Shown here: one piece after another, positions 10,583-18,884 of the stretch
Layout of the letters: each line of letters opens with the position of its first letter
How positions within the stretch are numbered: the stretch's first letter is position 1
From: an uncultured bacterium
Lineage (GTDB): Bacteria; Patescibacteriota; Minisyncoccia; Phycocordibacterales; PALSA-1337
Direction: 5' to 3'
Length of the DNA: 53,858 nucleotides
Assembly (NCBI GenBank): GCA_903872035.1
Contig: CAIQIZ010000020.1
Location: forward strand, 1-53,858
Program-made: the position numbers and the translations under genes
The notes under the pieces: generated by a model
Seen by the model: the letters and a program-made list of their open reading frames with translations, nothing else
Database searches by the model: none
Told to the model about the DNA's origin: nothing

Positions 10583-12406
10583 ATGCCATACCAAATCCGT
10601 CGACCGCTTTCTATTGCAGAGCAAGGAGAACTTGCCGGATATTCGCCTTTGCTGGCACATCTATTGTTTCATCGCGGCATTGTTAGTGGAATTGATGCCA
10701 AGGCCTTCATTTCGCCAGATTATGAATTGAGTAGCCATGACCCATTCCTGTTGAAAGGCGCGGAAAAGTCGGCGGAAAGGATCATTTCAGCGATTGAAAA
10801 GGACGAAAGGATAGCTATTTATGCTGACTATGATGCGGATGGCATCCCAGGTGCAGTTATTTGGGACGATTTCTTCAAGAGAATAGGTTTTACGAACTAT
10901 TCGATTTACATCCCACATCGCCACGATGAAGGGTTTGGGCTGAATAAAGAAGCGGTGGAACAATTGGCGGGTGAAGGAGTAAAGCTGTTGATCACTGTCG
11001 ACTGTGGCATTGCCGATATTTTGCCGGTGAATCGTGCTAACGAGTTGGGAATGATCGTAATCATCACTGATCATCATGAACCACCTCCGGAATTACCGCC
11101 TGCTTTTGCTATCGTTGACCATAAGCAGGTTGATTGTAGTTATCCTGATAAGAATATTTGCGGAGCAGCAGTCGGTTTCAAGCTGATTCAGGCAGTCATA
11201 AAGAAGGCGAAGGAGCAAGGAGTAGGGAGCAAGGAGCAAGGAAGCGCTGCGCTGCGCTGGCTACGAAATTTCAAAGAAGGCCATGAGAAGTGGTTCTTGG
11301 ATCTTGTCGGGATGGCCACTCTCTCGGACATGGTGCCCCTCACCGGTGAGAATAGGGCATTGGCATATTATGGATTGGCGGTGATGAGGAAGAGCCCGCG
11401 CAAAGGCATAATGCGGCTTCTGCATAAATTGAAGATAGCTCAAAGGCATATCACCGAGGATGACATTGCTTTTATGATAACGCCGAGAATCAATGCCGCC
11501 TCAAGGATGGGCGTTCCTATGGACGCATTCAAATTATTGGCAGCAGATAATGATACCGACGCCAATATCTGCGCAGATCATTTAGATAAGATCAATAACG
11601 AACGGAAAGGCGTGGTGGCCTCCTTGGTAAAAGAGGTAAAAAAGAAAGTTCATGAACGGCATGGCGCGTCTATTCCATCAGTCATAGTCCTCGGAAATCC
11701 GGAGTGGCGGCCATCGCTTCTTGGTCTGGCCGCCAATTCTTGTGCTGAAGAATTCGATCGCCCAGTGTTCTTGTGGGGAAGGGATGGTGATAATGTGATA
11801 AAGGGATCATGTCGTTCGGAAGGAAAGTCACATGTTGTAGAGTTGATGCGCGCCATGCCGATCGGCACACTCTCCCAATTTGGTGGCCACAAACATTCCG
11901 GGGGATTTGCTGTGGCCGAGGATGCCGTGCATTATTTGGAACAGAGATTGAATGAAGCCGCAGATAAAATTCGAAATTCGAATATTGAAATTCGAAACAA
12001 ATCAGAAAAACTAAACTCGAAATCAGAAACGACCGAGTTGATTGATTACGAGTCGGATTTCATCGACGCTGAATTATCATTGAATGAGATCACTTGGAGT
12101 CTTTACAATGATGTGGCCAAACTGGCACCATTCGGAATCGGAAATCCCAAGCCGGTCTTTCTCTTAAAGGAATTATTTATAGTCCAAGTGCGTCAATTTG
12201 GCAAAGGAAGCGAGCATGTCGAATTGGTTTTCAATAAACCGAATGGCGGAAAAATACCCGCCATCTCATTCTTTGGCGCGGAAAATGAATGGGCTAAGAC
12301 AGTAAAGGCTGGTTCAAAGATTGATTTGATTGCATCGCTTGAAAAATCTATGTTCAAAGGCACGCCGGAATTGCGCCTTAGAGTTATAGATGTGGTCAAT
12401 AAGTAA
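10583..12406 (+). CDS. recJ: Single-stranded-DNA-specific exonuclease RecJ
   Basis: IYADYDADGIPGAVIW, LITVDCGI, VIITDHHEPP, NAASRMG, FGGHKHSGGFAV; start moved to ATG 10583 (MPYQIRRPLSIAEQGEL). Confidence 0.93.
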   Translation: MPYQIRRPLSIAEQGELAGYSPLLAHLLFHRGIVSGIDAKAFISPDYELSSHDPFLLKGAEKSAERIISAIEKDERIAIYADYDADGIPGAVIWDDFFKRIGFTNYSIYIPHRHDEGFGLNKEAVEQLAGEGVKLLITVDCGIADILPVNRANELGMIVIITDHHEPPPELPPAFAIVDHKQVDCSYPDKNICGAAVGFKLIQAVIKKAKEQGVGSKEQGSAALRWLRNFKEGHEKWFLDLVGMATLSDMVPLTGENRALAYYGLAVMRKSPRKGIMRLLHKLKIAQRHITEDDIAFMITPRINAASRMGVPMDAFKLLAADNDTDANICADHLDKINNERKGVVASLVKEVKKKVHERHGASIPSVIVLGNPEWRPSLLGLAANSCAEEFDRPVFLWGRDGDNVIKGSCRSEGKSHVVELMRAMPIGTLSQFGGHKHSGGFAVAEDAVHYLEQRLNEAADKIRNSNIEIRNKSEKLNSKSETTELIDYESDFIDAELSLNEITWSLYNDVAKLAPFGIGNPKPVFLLKELFIVQVRQFGKGSEHVELVFNKPNGGKIPAISFFGAENEWAKTVKAGSKIDLIASLEKSMFKGTPELRLRVIDVVNK

Positions 12407-12428
12407 AATGGCGATCGCGTGATATTAT

Positions 12429-13172
12429 ATGGATATGATAACAATTTTCACCGATGGCTCATCACGAGGAAATCCTGGACCGGGAGGGTGGGGGGCAGTA
12501 ATCGCAATGAAGGAAGGAGCTAGGAGCAAGGAGATAGGAGAGGCGCAGACACAAATCACTGAATTGGGTGGAGGAGAAAAGATGACTACGAATAATCGCA
12601 TGGAATTGACGGCTTGCGTGCAGGGGCTGGTTAATACTCCAAAGGATTCGGAGGTGACGGTCCTTACGGATTCGTCATATGTCATTAATGGCATGACCAA
12701 GTGGATCCATGGCTGGAAGAGGAACGGCTGGAAGACAAAGACCAAAGACGATGTACTAAATAAGGACCTATGGATGGAGTTGGCGGATGAGATAAGCACG
12801 CGGCAGGTCCAGTGGAAACATGTCGGTGGTCATGTGGGGATTCTCGGTAATGAACGTTGTGATCATATAGCGACTGCATTTGCAGATGGTATGGATATCA
12901 AATTATATAAGGGATCGTTGGCGGATTATGATTTACCGGATGTTCTAGATGTTTCTTTGGATGCGAGCAAAGCCAAGGCGAAGAAATCATCCTCGGCACA
13001 TTCTCGAGCCAAGGCCTTTTCATATGTGAGTTCGGTGGGTGGCATTATTGAGACTCATCATACCTGGGCGGAATGCGAGAAAAGAGTGAAGGGTGCGAAG
13101 GGAGCCAAATTTAAGAAATCTATAAGCGTTGATAGTGAGCAAGAAATTATTGCTGAATTCGAGGCATTGTGA
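12429..13172 (+). CDS. rnhA: Ribonuclease HI with C-terminal viroplasmin/RNase H1 N-like (Cauli_VI-type) domain
   Basis: IFTDGSSRGNPGPGGWG, NRMELTA, LTDSSYVI, ERCDHIA; C-terminal HHTWAECEKRVKGAKGAKFKKSIS. Confidence 0.88.
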   Translation: MDMITIFTDGSSRGNPGPGGWGAVIAMKEGARSKEIGEAQTQITELGGGEKMTTNNRMELTACVQGLVNTPKDSEVTVLTDSSYVINGMTKWIHGWKRNGWKTKTKDDVLNKDLWMELADEISTRQVQWKHVGGHVGILGNERCDHIATAFADGMDIKLYKGSLADYDLPDVLDVSLDASKAKAKKSSSAHSRAKAFSYVSSVGGIIETHHTWAECEKRVKGAKGAKFKKSISVDSEQEIIAEFEAL

Positions 13173-13194
13173 TGTTTTGTGAGCGTTGTTTATT

Positions 13195-13260
13195 GCAAAG
13201 CGAACTCTGTTCTGTTTCAAACTGGCCCACAGTTCTGAAACAGAACAGAGTTCGCTTTGC
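13195..13260 (+). promoter_or_regulatory. Conserved hairpin, copy 1, upstream of comEC
   Basis: Perfect 25-bp outer stem GCAAAGCGAACTCTGTTCTGTTTCA plus inner AACTG/CAGTT stem, GCCCA loop. Confidence 0.85.
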
Positions 13261-13266
13261 TTTAAA

Positions 13267-13332
13267 ATCTTCATAACTTCTTGAAACATTTTTTATCTGA
13301 TTTTGAACCTTTCTTCATAAGTTCTTCATTTG
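13267..13332 (+). repeat. Six tandem 11-bp repeat units upstream of comEC (copy 1)
   Basis: atcttcataac/ttcttgaaaca/ttttttatctg/attttgaacct/ttcttcataag/ttcttcatttg. Confidence 0.7.
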
Positions 13333-13339
13333 CGGAGCA

Positions 13340-13345
13340 TACAAT
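13340..13345 (+). promoter_or_regulatory. Putative -10 box TACAAT 6 nt before the comEC start codon
   Basis: Same relative position as TAGACT in copy 2. Confidence 0.5.
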
Positions 13346-13351
13346 CACGAG

Positions 13352-14785
13352 GTGAGAAAAGGCGTCATCATCTTCTGGAGCATATTTGTAGCGGCTGCGA
13401 TTTTTCGTGTTTGGCAATCATTTGATGCAACGGCGCCGGATATAGGCGATTGTCTTAAGGAAACCATCACAGGTGTTGGCGCCATTGTAGTTGAGCCACA
13501 GAAGACGGGGACAGGACAAGTGTTGGTTGTGAAGGTGGAAAGAGCTGAGGAATCTTACGCTGTAGCTGATTACAATTCTCTTGATTCAAATCGATCATCG
13601 AATAAGAAATGTCCATCCGATATTCTTCTACGCATCAAGACCAAACTTTACCCCGAGTTTTCGTACAACGACAGAGTTACGTTTAAAGGAAAATTATTGG
13701 AGCCGATGAATTTTGGAAACGGCGGTAGCGGAAGGGAATTTGATTACAAAGGTTACTTGGCCAAAGATGATATATTTTACGAAATGAAGAGTGCTGTTGT
13801 GACGAAGGTCGACGAAGAAATCGCGCAAAAGCGGTCTGAGGCGGGCCCGATTTCAAATGTTACAAATAGAATCACTCTGTTTCTGTATTCTCTCAAATCA
13901 AAGTTCGTCGACAATCTGAATCGAACTTTAGGCGAACCGCATGCCGCTTTAGCTGCAGGTTTGGTGGTGGGTGAAAGGGCGGCCTTAGGTAAGGACCTTT
14001 TGAATGATTTTCGAACGGTCGGACTGATCCATATAGTAGTGCTTTCCGGATTCAACATCACTATTGTTGCCTATGCTATGCGACGCTTGCTCTCATTCTT
14101 GCCGCGAGTCTGGGGAATCCTGATCGGCGGAGTAGGCATCATCCTATTCGGAATTCTTGTTGGCGGTGGAGCCACGGTCGTGCGCTCATGCTTTATGGCT
14201 GGAATCGCCCTATCAGCGGATCTTCTGCGCCGCGATTACAGCGTGATTAGGGCGTTGGCTTTGGCAGCACTCCTCATGCTCATACAAAATCCTATGATTC
14301 TGCTTCATGATACGTCTTTCCAACTTTCATTTCTGGCGACTTTGGGTCTCTTGCTCCTGGCAAGCCCAATCGAGGGGCAGCTGAAATTCATCCCGGATAT
14401 TTTAGGAATTCGGGGAATAGTTGCGGCTACGGTTTCCACGCAGATATTTGTCTCACCGTTCATTCTTTACATAATGGGCCAGATTTCAATTATTGGCGTT
14501 GTCGTGAATATCCTAGTCTTGCCGAGCATTCCGCCCACTATGCTTTTTGTATTTCTCACCGGGGCCGGCGGCTTTGTTTGGATGCCGGCCGTAAAATTAT
14601 TCGGTTGGATCTCTCATATCTTTCTCTCATACGAGCTATTCATGGTGCAGAGTTTTGCTCGTCTACCATTTGCTTCGGCTCACGTATCGGCATTTTCCAT
14701 CTGGTGGGTCATCGGATTCTACGGAATATTTGCGATCACTTTTCTGATTATTAAATGGATAGATGCCGGGAAAAAGTTAAGATAG
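13352..14785 (+). CDS. comEC: ComEC/Rec2 competence membrane protein lacking the C-terminal MBL domain
   Basis: AALAAGLVVGERAAL, GLIHIVVLSGFNITIVAYAMRR, multi-TM; GTG start. Confidence 0.9.
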   Translation: MRKGVIIFWSIFVAAAIFRVWQSFDATAPDIGDCLKETITGVGAIVVEPQKTGTGQVLVVKVERAEESYAVADYNSLDSNRSSNKKCPSDILLRIKTKLYPEFSYNDRVTFKGKLLEPMNFGNGGSGREFDYKGYLAKDDIFYEMKSAVVTKVDEEIAQKRSEAGPISNVTNRITLFLYSLKSKFVDNLNRTLGEPHAALAAGLVVGERAALGKDLLNDFRTVGLIHIVVLSGFNITIVAYAMRRLLSFLPRVWGILIGGVGIILFGILVGGGATVVRSCFMAGIALSADLLRRDYSVIRALALAALLMLIQNPMILLHDTSFQLSFLATLGLLLLASPIEGQLKFIPDILGIRGIVAATVSTQIFVSPFILYIMGQISIIGVVVNILVLPSIPPTMLFVFLTGAGGFVWMPAVKLFGWISHIFLSYELFMVQSFARLPFASAHVSAFSIWWVIGFYGIFAITFLIIKWIDAGKKLR

Positions 14786-14792
14786 GGTGCTT

Positions 14793-15488
14793 TTACTTCT
14801 GTAGGGTTGCCACTATCACCAATCTCTTATCATACGTTCTTTGATCTCCGACCCAGTTTCCTTCGCAGGTTATGAGTACCAGTCGTGAATCTGTTGATCT
14901 CATGATATCTGTTAGGGGAACTTGTTGGTAATTATAGGAGTTGACGCTGGATACTAAGAAATCAAGATTCGTTCCTTCTTCAGTCGTGATATATACATGA
15001 TCGCCGACGTTGATATTTGAAAGATGTTTGAAGACTCCTGGTAATCCTAGGCCATTGTCTACGTGACCGTCGATGAGGGCGCTGCCGGAAAGGCCTGGTG
15101 TGGCGCTATTCTCATACCAACCTACATCTGTAAAGTTGCTCGGTGAGCCGATCGTTCCTTTGGCTGTTATGCCTACATATTGGACCTTGGCATTTATTCC
15201 CAGGCTTGGAATAGAGAATCTTAGTGGATATGTTGGTGGGATGACGACGATCTTTTTGAGAAAGCCTGGATCGGTAGGGGAGGCTGCTGTAAGAGCCGGC
15301 GTTGCCAGAGGAGTTTGTGATGCTGCAAGAGATTCAGGTGTTATAGATTCAGATGTAACAGCAGCGCTGGCTGGCTCGTAAGATGGAAAAGAATAACCTA
15401 TGACAGCGCCAGTGTATGTGCGCACAAACACAACCGCCGCGATTGCGGCGATTGTGGTCGGCACAAAGTAAGAAAGGAAGCGTTTCAT
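14793..15488 (-). CDS. Sortase, class F-like
   Basis: IDGHVDN (His), LITCEG (Cys), YDKRLVIVA (Arg), N-terminal signal anchor. Confidence 0.88.
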   Translation of the reverse strand: MKRFLSYFVPTTIAAIAAVVFVRTYTGAVIGYSFPSYEPASAAVTSESITPESLAASQTPLATPALTAASPTDPGFLKKIVVIPPTYPLRFSIPSLGINAKVQYVGITAKGTIGSPSNFTDVGWYENSATPGLSGSALIDGHVDNGLGLPGVFKHLSNINVGDHVYITTEEGTNLDFLVSSVNSYNYQQVPLTDIMRSTDSRLVLITCEGNWVGDQRTYDKRLVIVATLQK

Positions 15489-15503
15489 ACTTTTTTACTT
15501 TGA

Positions 15504-15968
15504 TTACGAGGTCGATACAGTGATACGGCTATCCATATAGGCTTTGCGGCTTATGTATACAACACTACCGACAAGAGCTAATGTTGCGACAGACAAGACG
15601 ATCCAATTGGTAGTCGCCATGCCTCCTGCTCCGGTATTGGGGACACCGGGTGTGACTGGTTGAGAATAGTTCAACGTGACTCCAGCTGTGCCGTTAGGAT
15701 CGCTGACGCCTCCACCATATGTCATGGTTGTTGCGTTATAGAAGGTACCATTGCCGTAGTAATATACCTGTTGTCCGCCCTGTGATGGCCCGGCATTGAC
15801 GTAGTAATATCCTGCCGCAAGCGGTCCAGCTCCCGAATTGACGGACATTCCAGACTGATTGTAGAGGACTGGCATGGTCGCGTATGTCTGCCCGAAGGCT
15901 ACGAAAGGCGTGACTGCCATAGCGGCGACAAGCACTGCGCTCGAAGCTATGTATGATAATTTTTTCAT
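15504..15968 (-). CDS. Small secreted surface protein with LPXTG-like sorting signal (VPNTG)
   Basis: Signal peptide; C-terminal GVPNTGAGG + hydrophobic helix + RKAYMDSR. Confidence 0.75.
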   Translation of the reverse strand: MKKLSYIASSAVLVAAMAVTPFVAFGQTYATMPVLYNQSGMSVNSGAGPLAAGYYYVNAGPSQGGQQVYYYGNGTFYNATTMTYGGGVSDPNGTAGVTLNYSQPVTPGVPNTGAGGMATTNWIVLSVATLALVGSVVYISRKAYMDSRITVSTS

Positions 15969-16126
15969 TAGATTTTAGACGATTAATCTATAGTAATAAT
16001 TCGACATACATCATGACGAACCATTATGAGAAGTATTACAATTGCAATCGGCAATCTTGTAATGTCGTGACAAAGAGCTATTCGGGAATGCTGTGTTAAA
16101 GAGCGATAGAGATGACCTTTATGATA

Positions 16127-16726
16127 TTAAAGATACGAGATCAATCGTGAGGTTGGTGCAATCGTGAAGTTTTCCGGCTGGAGGATAGCTGTCACAACTA
16201 GGCGTTGGTCATAAGTCTTTTTGGAAGCAATGAATTTGCCATGGCAAGTGATGATCTTGAGAAGCGCGCCGCTGTAATCATTGAAGATCTGTTTGCTCGG
16301 AAAATTATCCGTTTTGTAAGCGTCGATTCGGCTTACAACAAAGTGTAGGATTTGACCGCCAGCATTCTTCACATCTATCGTGTCTCCGATATTCACTTTT
16401 TTCAATTGTTTGAATGGTCCGGGAATGCTCGCGCCATTATCAACATGGCCATCTATGATGGCGCTCCCGATCTGGCCAGGTGCAACGCCGTTCTTATACC
16501 AACCGGCTTGGACAAAGTTTGGAGGAGTATCTAGATTGCCTTTGGGAGTCACGCCTACGGGTATGATTGGAGCATCGATTTTTGCTGCAGGAATGACTAT
16601 ACGTACCGGCGGCAATTGCTGTGCCGCAGCAGTCTTATATGAAAAAGCTCCGACAAAAATCGAGGCGATGAGCAATATTTGCGCGACCATCCTGTTCCGA
16701 GACATCTTGGTGAAGAATAATATCAC
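16127..16726 (-). CDS. Second sortase, class F-like
   Basis: IDGHVDN, IITCHG, YDQRLVVTA motifs. Confidence 0.88.
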   Translation of the reverse strand: MILFFTKMSRNRMVAQILLIASIFVGAFSYKTAAAQQLPPVRIVIPAAKIDAPIIPVGVTPKGNLDTPPNFVQAGWYKNGVAPGQIGSAIIDGHVDNGASIPGPFKQLKKVNIGDTIDVKNAGGQILHFVVSRIDAYKTDNFPSKQIFNDYSGALLKIITCHGKFIASKKTYDQRLVVTAILQPENFTIAPTSRLISYL

Positions 16727-16755
16727 CTGTGTCGTATGTGACTAGTGTTTTATGG

Positions 16756-17367
16756 CTAAATGCGTGGTGTAATGCTTGCTTTCCCGTAATTCTCTTCCAT
16801 CACCTCCCAATTTAAATTCGCGAAGAAATCTTCGACATATTGCTTCTTGCCGGACGGTTGATAGTCAGCTACGTAAGAGTGTTCCCACATATCGAGGCCG
16901 AGGATCATGACGCAGCCATTCAAAAGCCCTAGATGCTGCTCGTCGATCCATGAGCAATGCAGATCACCAGTCCTAGGATCGCACCACAGAGTGGCCCAAC
17001 CGATACCGCGAGTGGTGGCTGCGAAATTCTTGAATCCTTGGAGCCAACCATCAAACGATTGCCATGTTTCATTGATTTTCTTCTTCAAAGGGCTTGAATC
17101 CGTGAGTGTCTTCGAACCTCCTTCCAGAGAAGAAAAATAGACTTCATGGTTGCGTATACCGTTGTATTCAAAGCTGAAGCGGCGGAGGAATTCGTTTATC
17201 GAGTAAGCATTTGCTTCAGCATCTTTGGCATAGACGTCCATCTTTTCATGGATGAGGTTGAGATTCTTCACGTATCCCTGGTAAAGCTTCAGATGTTCCT
17301 CGATGGTTTTCTCAGAGATCCCTTTAAGTTTAGGAATCTTAAAAGTTTTGGCAGCGAATGGGGTCAT
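16756..17367 (-). CDS. Fe/Mn superoxide dismutase
   Basis: GIGWATLWCDPRTG, LDMWEHSYVADYQP, IRNHEVYF motifs. Confidence 0.9.
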   Translation of the reverse strand: MTPFAAKTFKIPKLKGISEKTIEEHLKLYQGYVKNLNLIHEKMDVYAKDAEANAYSINEFLRRFSFEYNGIRNHEVYFSSLEGGSKTLTDSSPLKKKINETWQSFDGWLQGFKNFAATTRGIGWATLWCDPRTGDLHCSWIDEQHLGLLNGCVMILGLDMWEHSYVADYQPSGKKQYVEDFFANLNWEVMEENYGKASITPRI

Positions 17368-17455
17368 ATGATTGGTTTTTTATGATGATAATTGGTTAAT
17401 TATACATTGAATCATACGAAGTATGGCGGTTGGCTGGTTCAGAAGCTAACGTTTT

Positions 17456-17521
17456 GCGAGGCAACCTATGTCCTGTTTCAAACTGGCCCACAGTTCTGAA
17501 ACAGGACATGAGCTGTCTCGC
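17456..17521 (+). promoter_or_regulatory. Conserved hairpin, copy 2, upstream of the MBL-like gene
   Basis: 66 nt; identical 32-nt core CTGTTTCAAACTGGCCCACAGTTCTGAAACAG with a diverged but mostly paired outer stem. Confidence 0.85.
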
Positions 17522-17527
17522 CTAAGT

Positions 17528-17593
17528 ATCTTCATGACTTCTTGATACTTTTTTTATCGTTTTTTTAAACTTTTTTCATCATATCTTCATTTC
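17528..17593 (+). repeat. Six tandem 11-bp repeat units (copy 2)
   Basis: atcttcatgac/ttcttgatact/ttttttatcgt/ttttttaaact/tttttcatcat/atcttcatttc. Confidence 0.7.
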
Positions 17594-17600
17594 GGTTGGG

Positions 17601-17606
17601 TAGACT
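17601..17606 (+). promoter_or_regulatory. Putative -10 box TAGACT 6 nt before the MBL-like start codon
   Basis: Same offset as TACAAT in copy 1. Confidence 0.45.
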
Positions 17607-17612
17607 TGGAGC

Positions 17613-18602
17613 ATGGCAATCAAGTTTGCTTCAAGACCGTTCATCATAGTCGCCGCAGCAGGCGCAATGGCTTTGGGCATGGGCGGGTACTTCTGGAAAG
17701 AGGAGAACCGGCCGAAGGTACTGGATATTTACATTTTCAATCTGTCGAGCGGGCGGTCGATGTTCATCCGGACACCTGATGATTACCGCGTGCTCATCGA
17801 CGGAGGTTCAAACCCCGATGTCATTCAGGAATTGACGAAAATTCTTCCGTTCTATTCACGTCGAATAGACGCGATCATCGCCACGAATACCGACGGGAAG
17901 AATGTTGCAGGATTGATCGATGTCCTCGATAGATATGAAGTAGATGATGTCTATCTTCCGGCCGTGACTCTTCAATCTCTCGGATTGGTCAGCGCCAGCG
18001 ATCCAACTTACGAGTCGTTGTTGCAGGAAATCGAAAGCCAGCAGGCCATTGCACGGACTATTGCAAGAGGGAATATCATCTTATTGGGCGACGAAGTCAG
18101 AGCCGACGTACATTTCCCGTCAAAGCCGGAAAGTTTTGCTTATTCGCTGGCCAGTTCGCCAGAAGTCCTATTCACATTGAGGTACGACAATACTTCTGTG
18201 ACATTTCTGGGCAACGCTTCACACAAGGTGCAGGAATTTCTAGCGTCTACTTCTGCCGTTTCGGCCAAGTCTTCCGATTCCGCTGCTTCTTCAACAACTT
18301 CTACAAATGTGATTCAAACTGACGCCGCGATTGTTTCGAATAGCGCTTTGCCAGCAAATATTTCAGCCAATCTCATGAGTCAATTAGTGCCCAAGTACTT
18401 TATCTATTCGAGACAGCCGCAATCTTCAAGTAGTGGCGGACCATCACTTCCAAAATCGACACCCTCAAAGACTTCCAAGAAAAAGCCAGCAAAAATTCCA
18501 CCTGATCCATTTGCATTGATTCCAATCGATCATCGTTTCAATATAAAAGAAACCGGCACCATTCATTTGGTGTCAGATGGGGAGAGTTTGGTTGTTAGAT
18601 GA
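17613..18602 (+). CDS. ComEC C-terminal-type MBL-fold protein with degenerate active site
   Basis: VLIDGGSNPDVIQELTKILPFYSRRIDAIIATNTDGKNVAGLIDVLDRYEV resembles the ComEC MBL domain, with HxHxDH replaced by NTDGKN. Confidence 0.75.
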   Translation: MAIKFASRPFIIVAAAGAMALGMGGYFWKEENRPKVLDIYIFNLSSGRSMFIRTPDDYRVLIDGGSNPDVIQELTKILPFYSRRIDAIIATNTDGKNVAGLIDVLDRYEVDDVYLPAVTLQSLGLVSASDPTYESLLQEIESQQAIARTIARGNIILLGDEVRADVHFPSKPESFAYSLASSPEVLFTLRYDNTSVTFLGNASHKVQEFLASTSAVSAKSSDSAASSTTSTNVIQTDAAIVSNSALPANISANLMSQLVPKYFIYSRQPQSSSSGGPSLPKSTPSKTSKKKPAKIPPDPFALIPIDHRFNIKETGTIHLVSDGESLVVR

Positions 18603-18837
18603 GTCCAGCTTTCTTCAGGGTGCGGTAAGCGCCGTTCTTTTGAATAGTGCGGAGAGCGCGAGTGGAGATCTTTAAAACCACTGACTTTTTGAGTTCAGGG
18701 ACATATATCCGCTTTTTCTGCAGGTTTGGGTAGCGGCGAACGGCGCCAGAAGGGTTGAATTGCGTGGCACGGGTCCTGTTCGAATAGCGTCCTCCGACGA
18801 CAGAGCCTACTTTGGTGATTTGGCAGATGTTAGCCAT
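18595..18837 (-). CDS. rpmB: 50S ribosomal protein L28
   Basis: GGRYSNRTRATQFNPSGAVRRYPNLQKKRIYVPE; RALRTIQKNG. Confidence 0.9.
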   Translation of the reverse strand: MANICQITKVGSVVGGRYSNRTRATQFNPSGAVRRYPNLQKKRIYVPELKKSVVLKISTRALRTIQKNGAYRTLKKAGLI

Positions 18838-18884
18838 AATGATTGGTGAGCTCGTATGGTATCATAAGTCAGGTAAATTGCAAA

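Noticed and set aside
13020-13289. 89-aa minus-strand ORF spanning the hairpin
   Set aside because: It overlaps the rnhA 3' end, and its reading frame through the palindrome is fortuitous.
17456-17521. Hairpin as an ordinary rho-independent terminator
   Set aside because: It lies between divergent genes (SOD starts at 17367 on -, MBL-like starts at 17613 on +) and has no immediate T-run; its twin has the same 91-nt spacing to a start codon.
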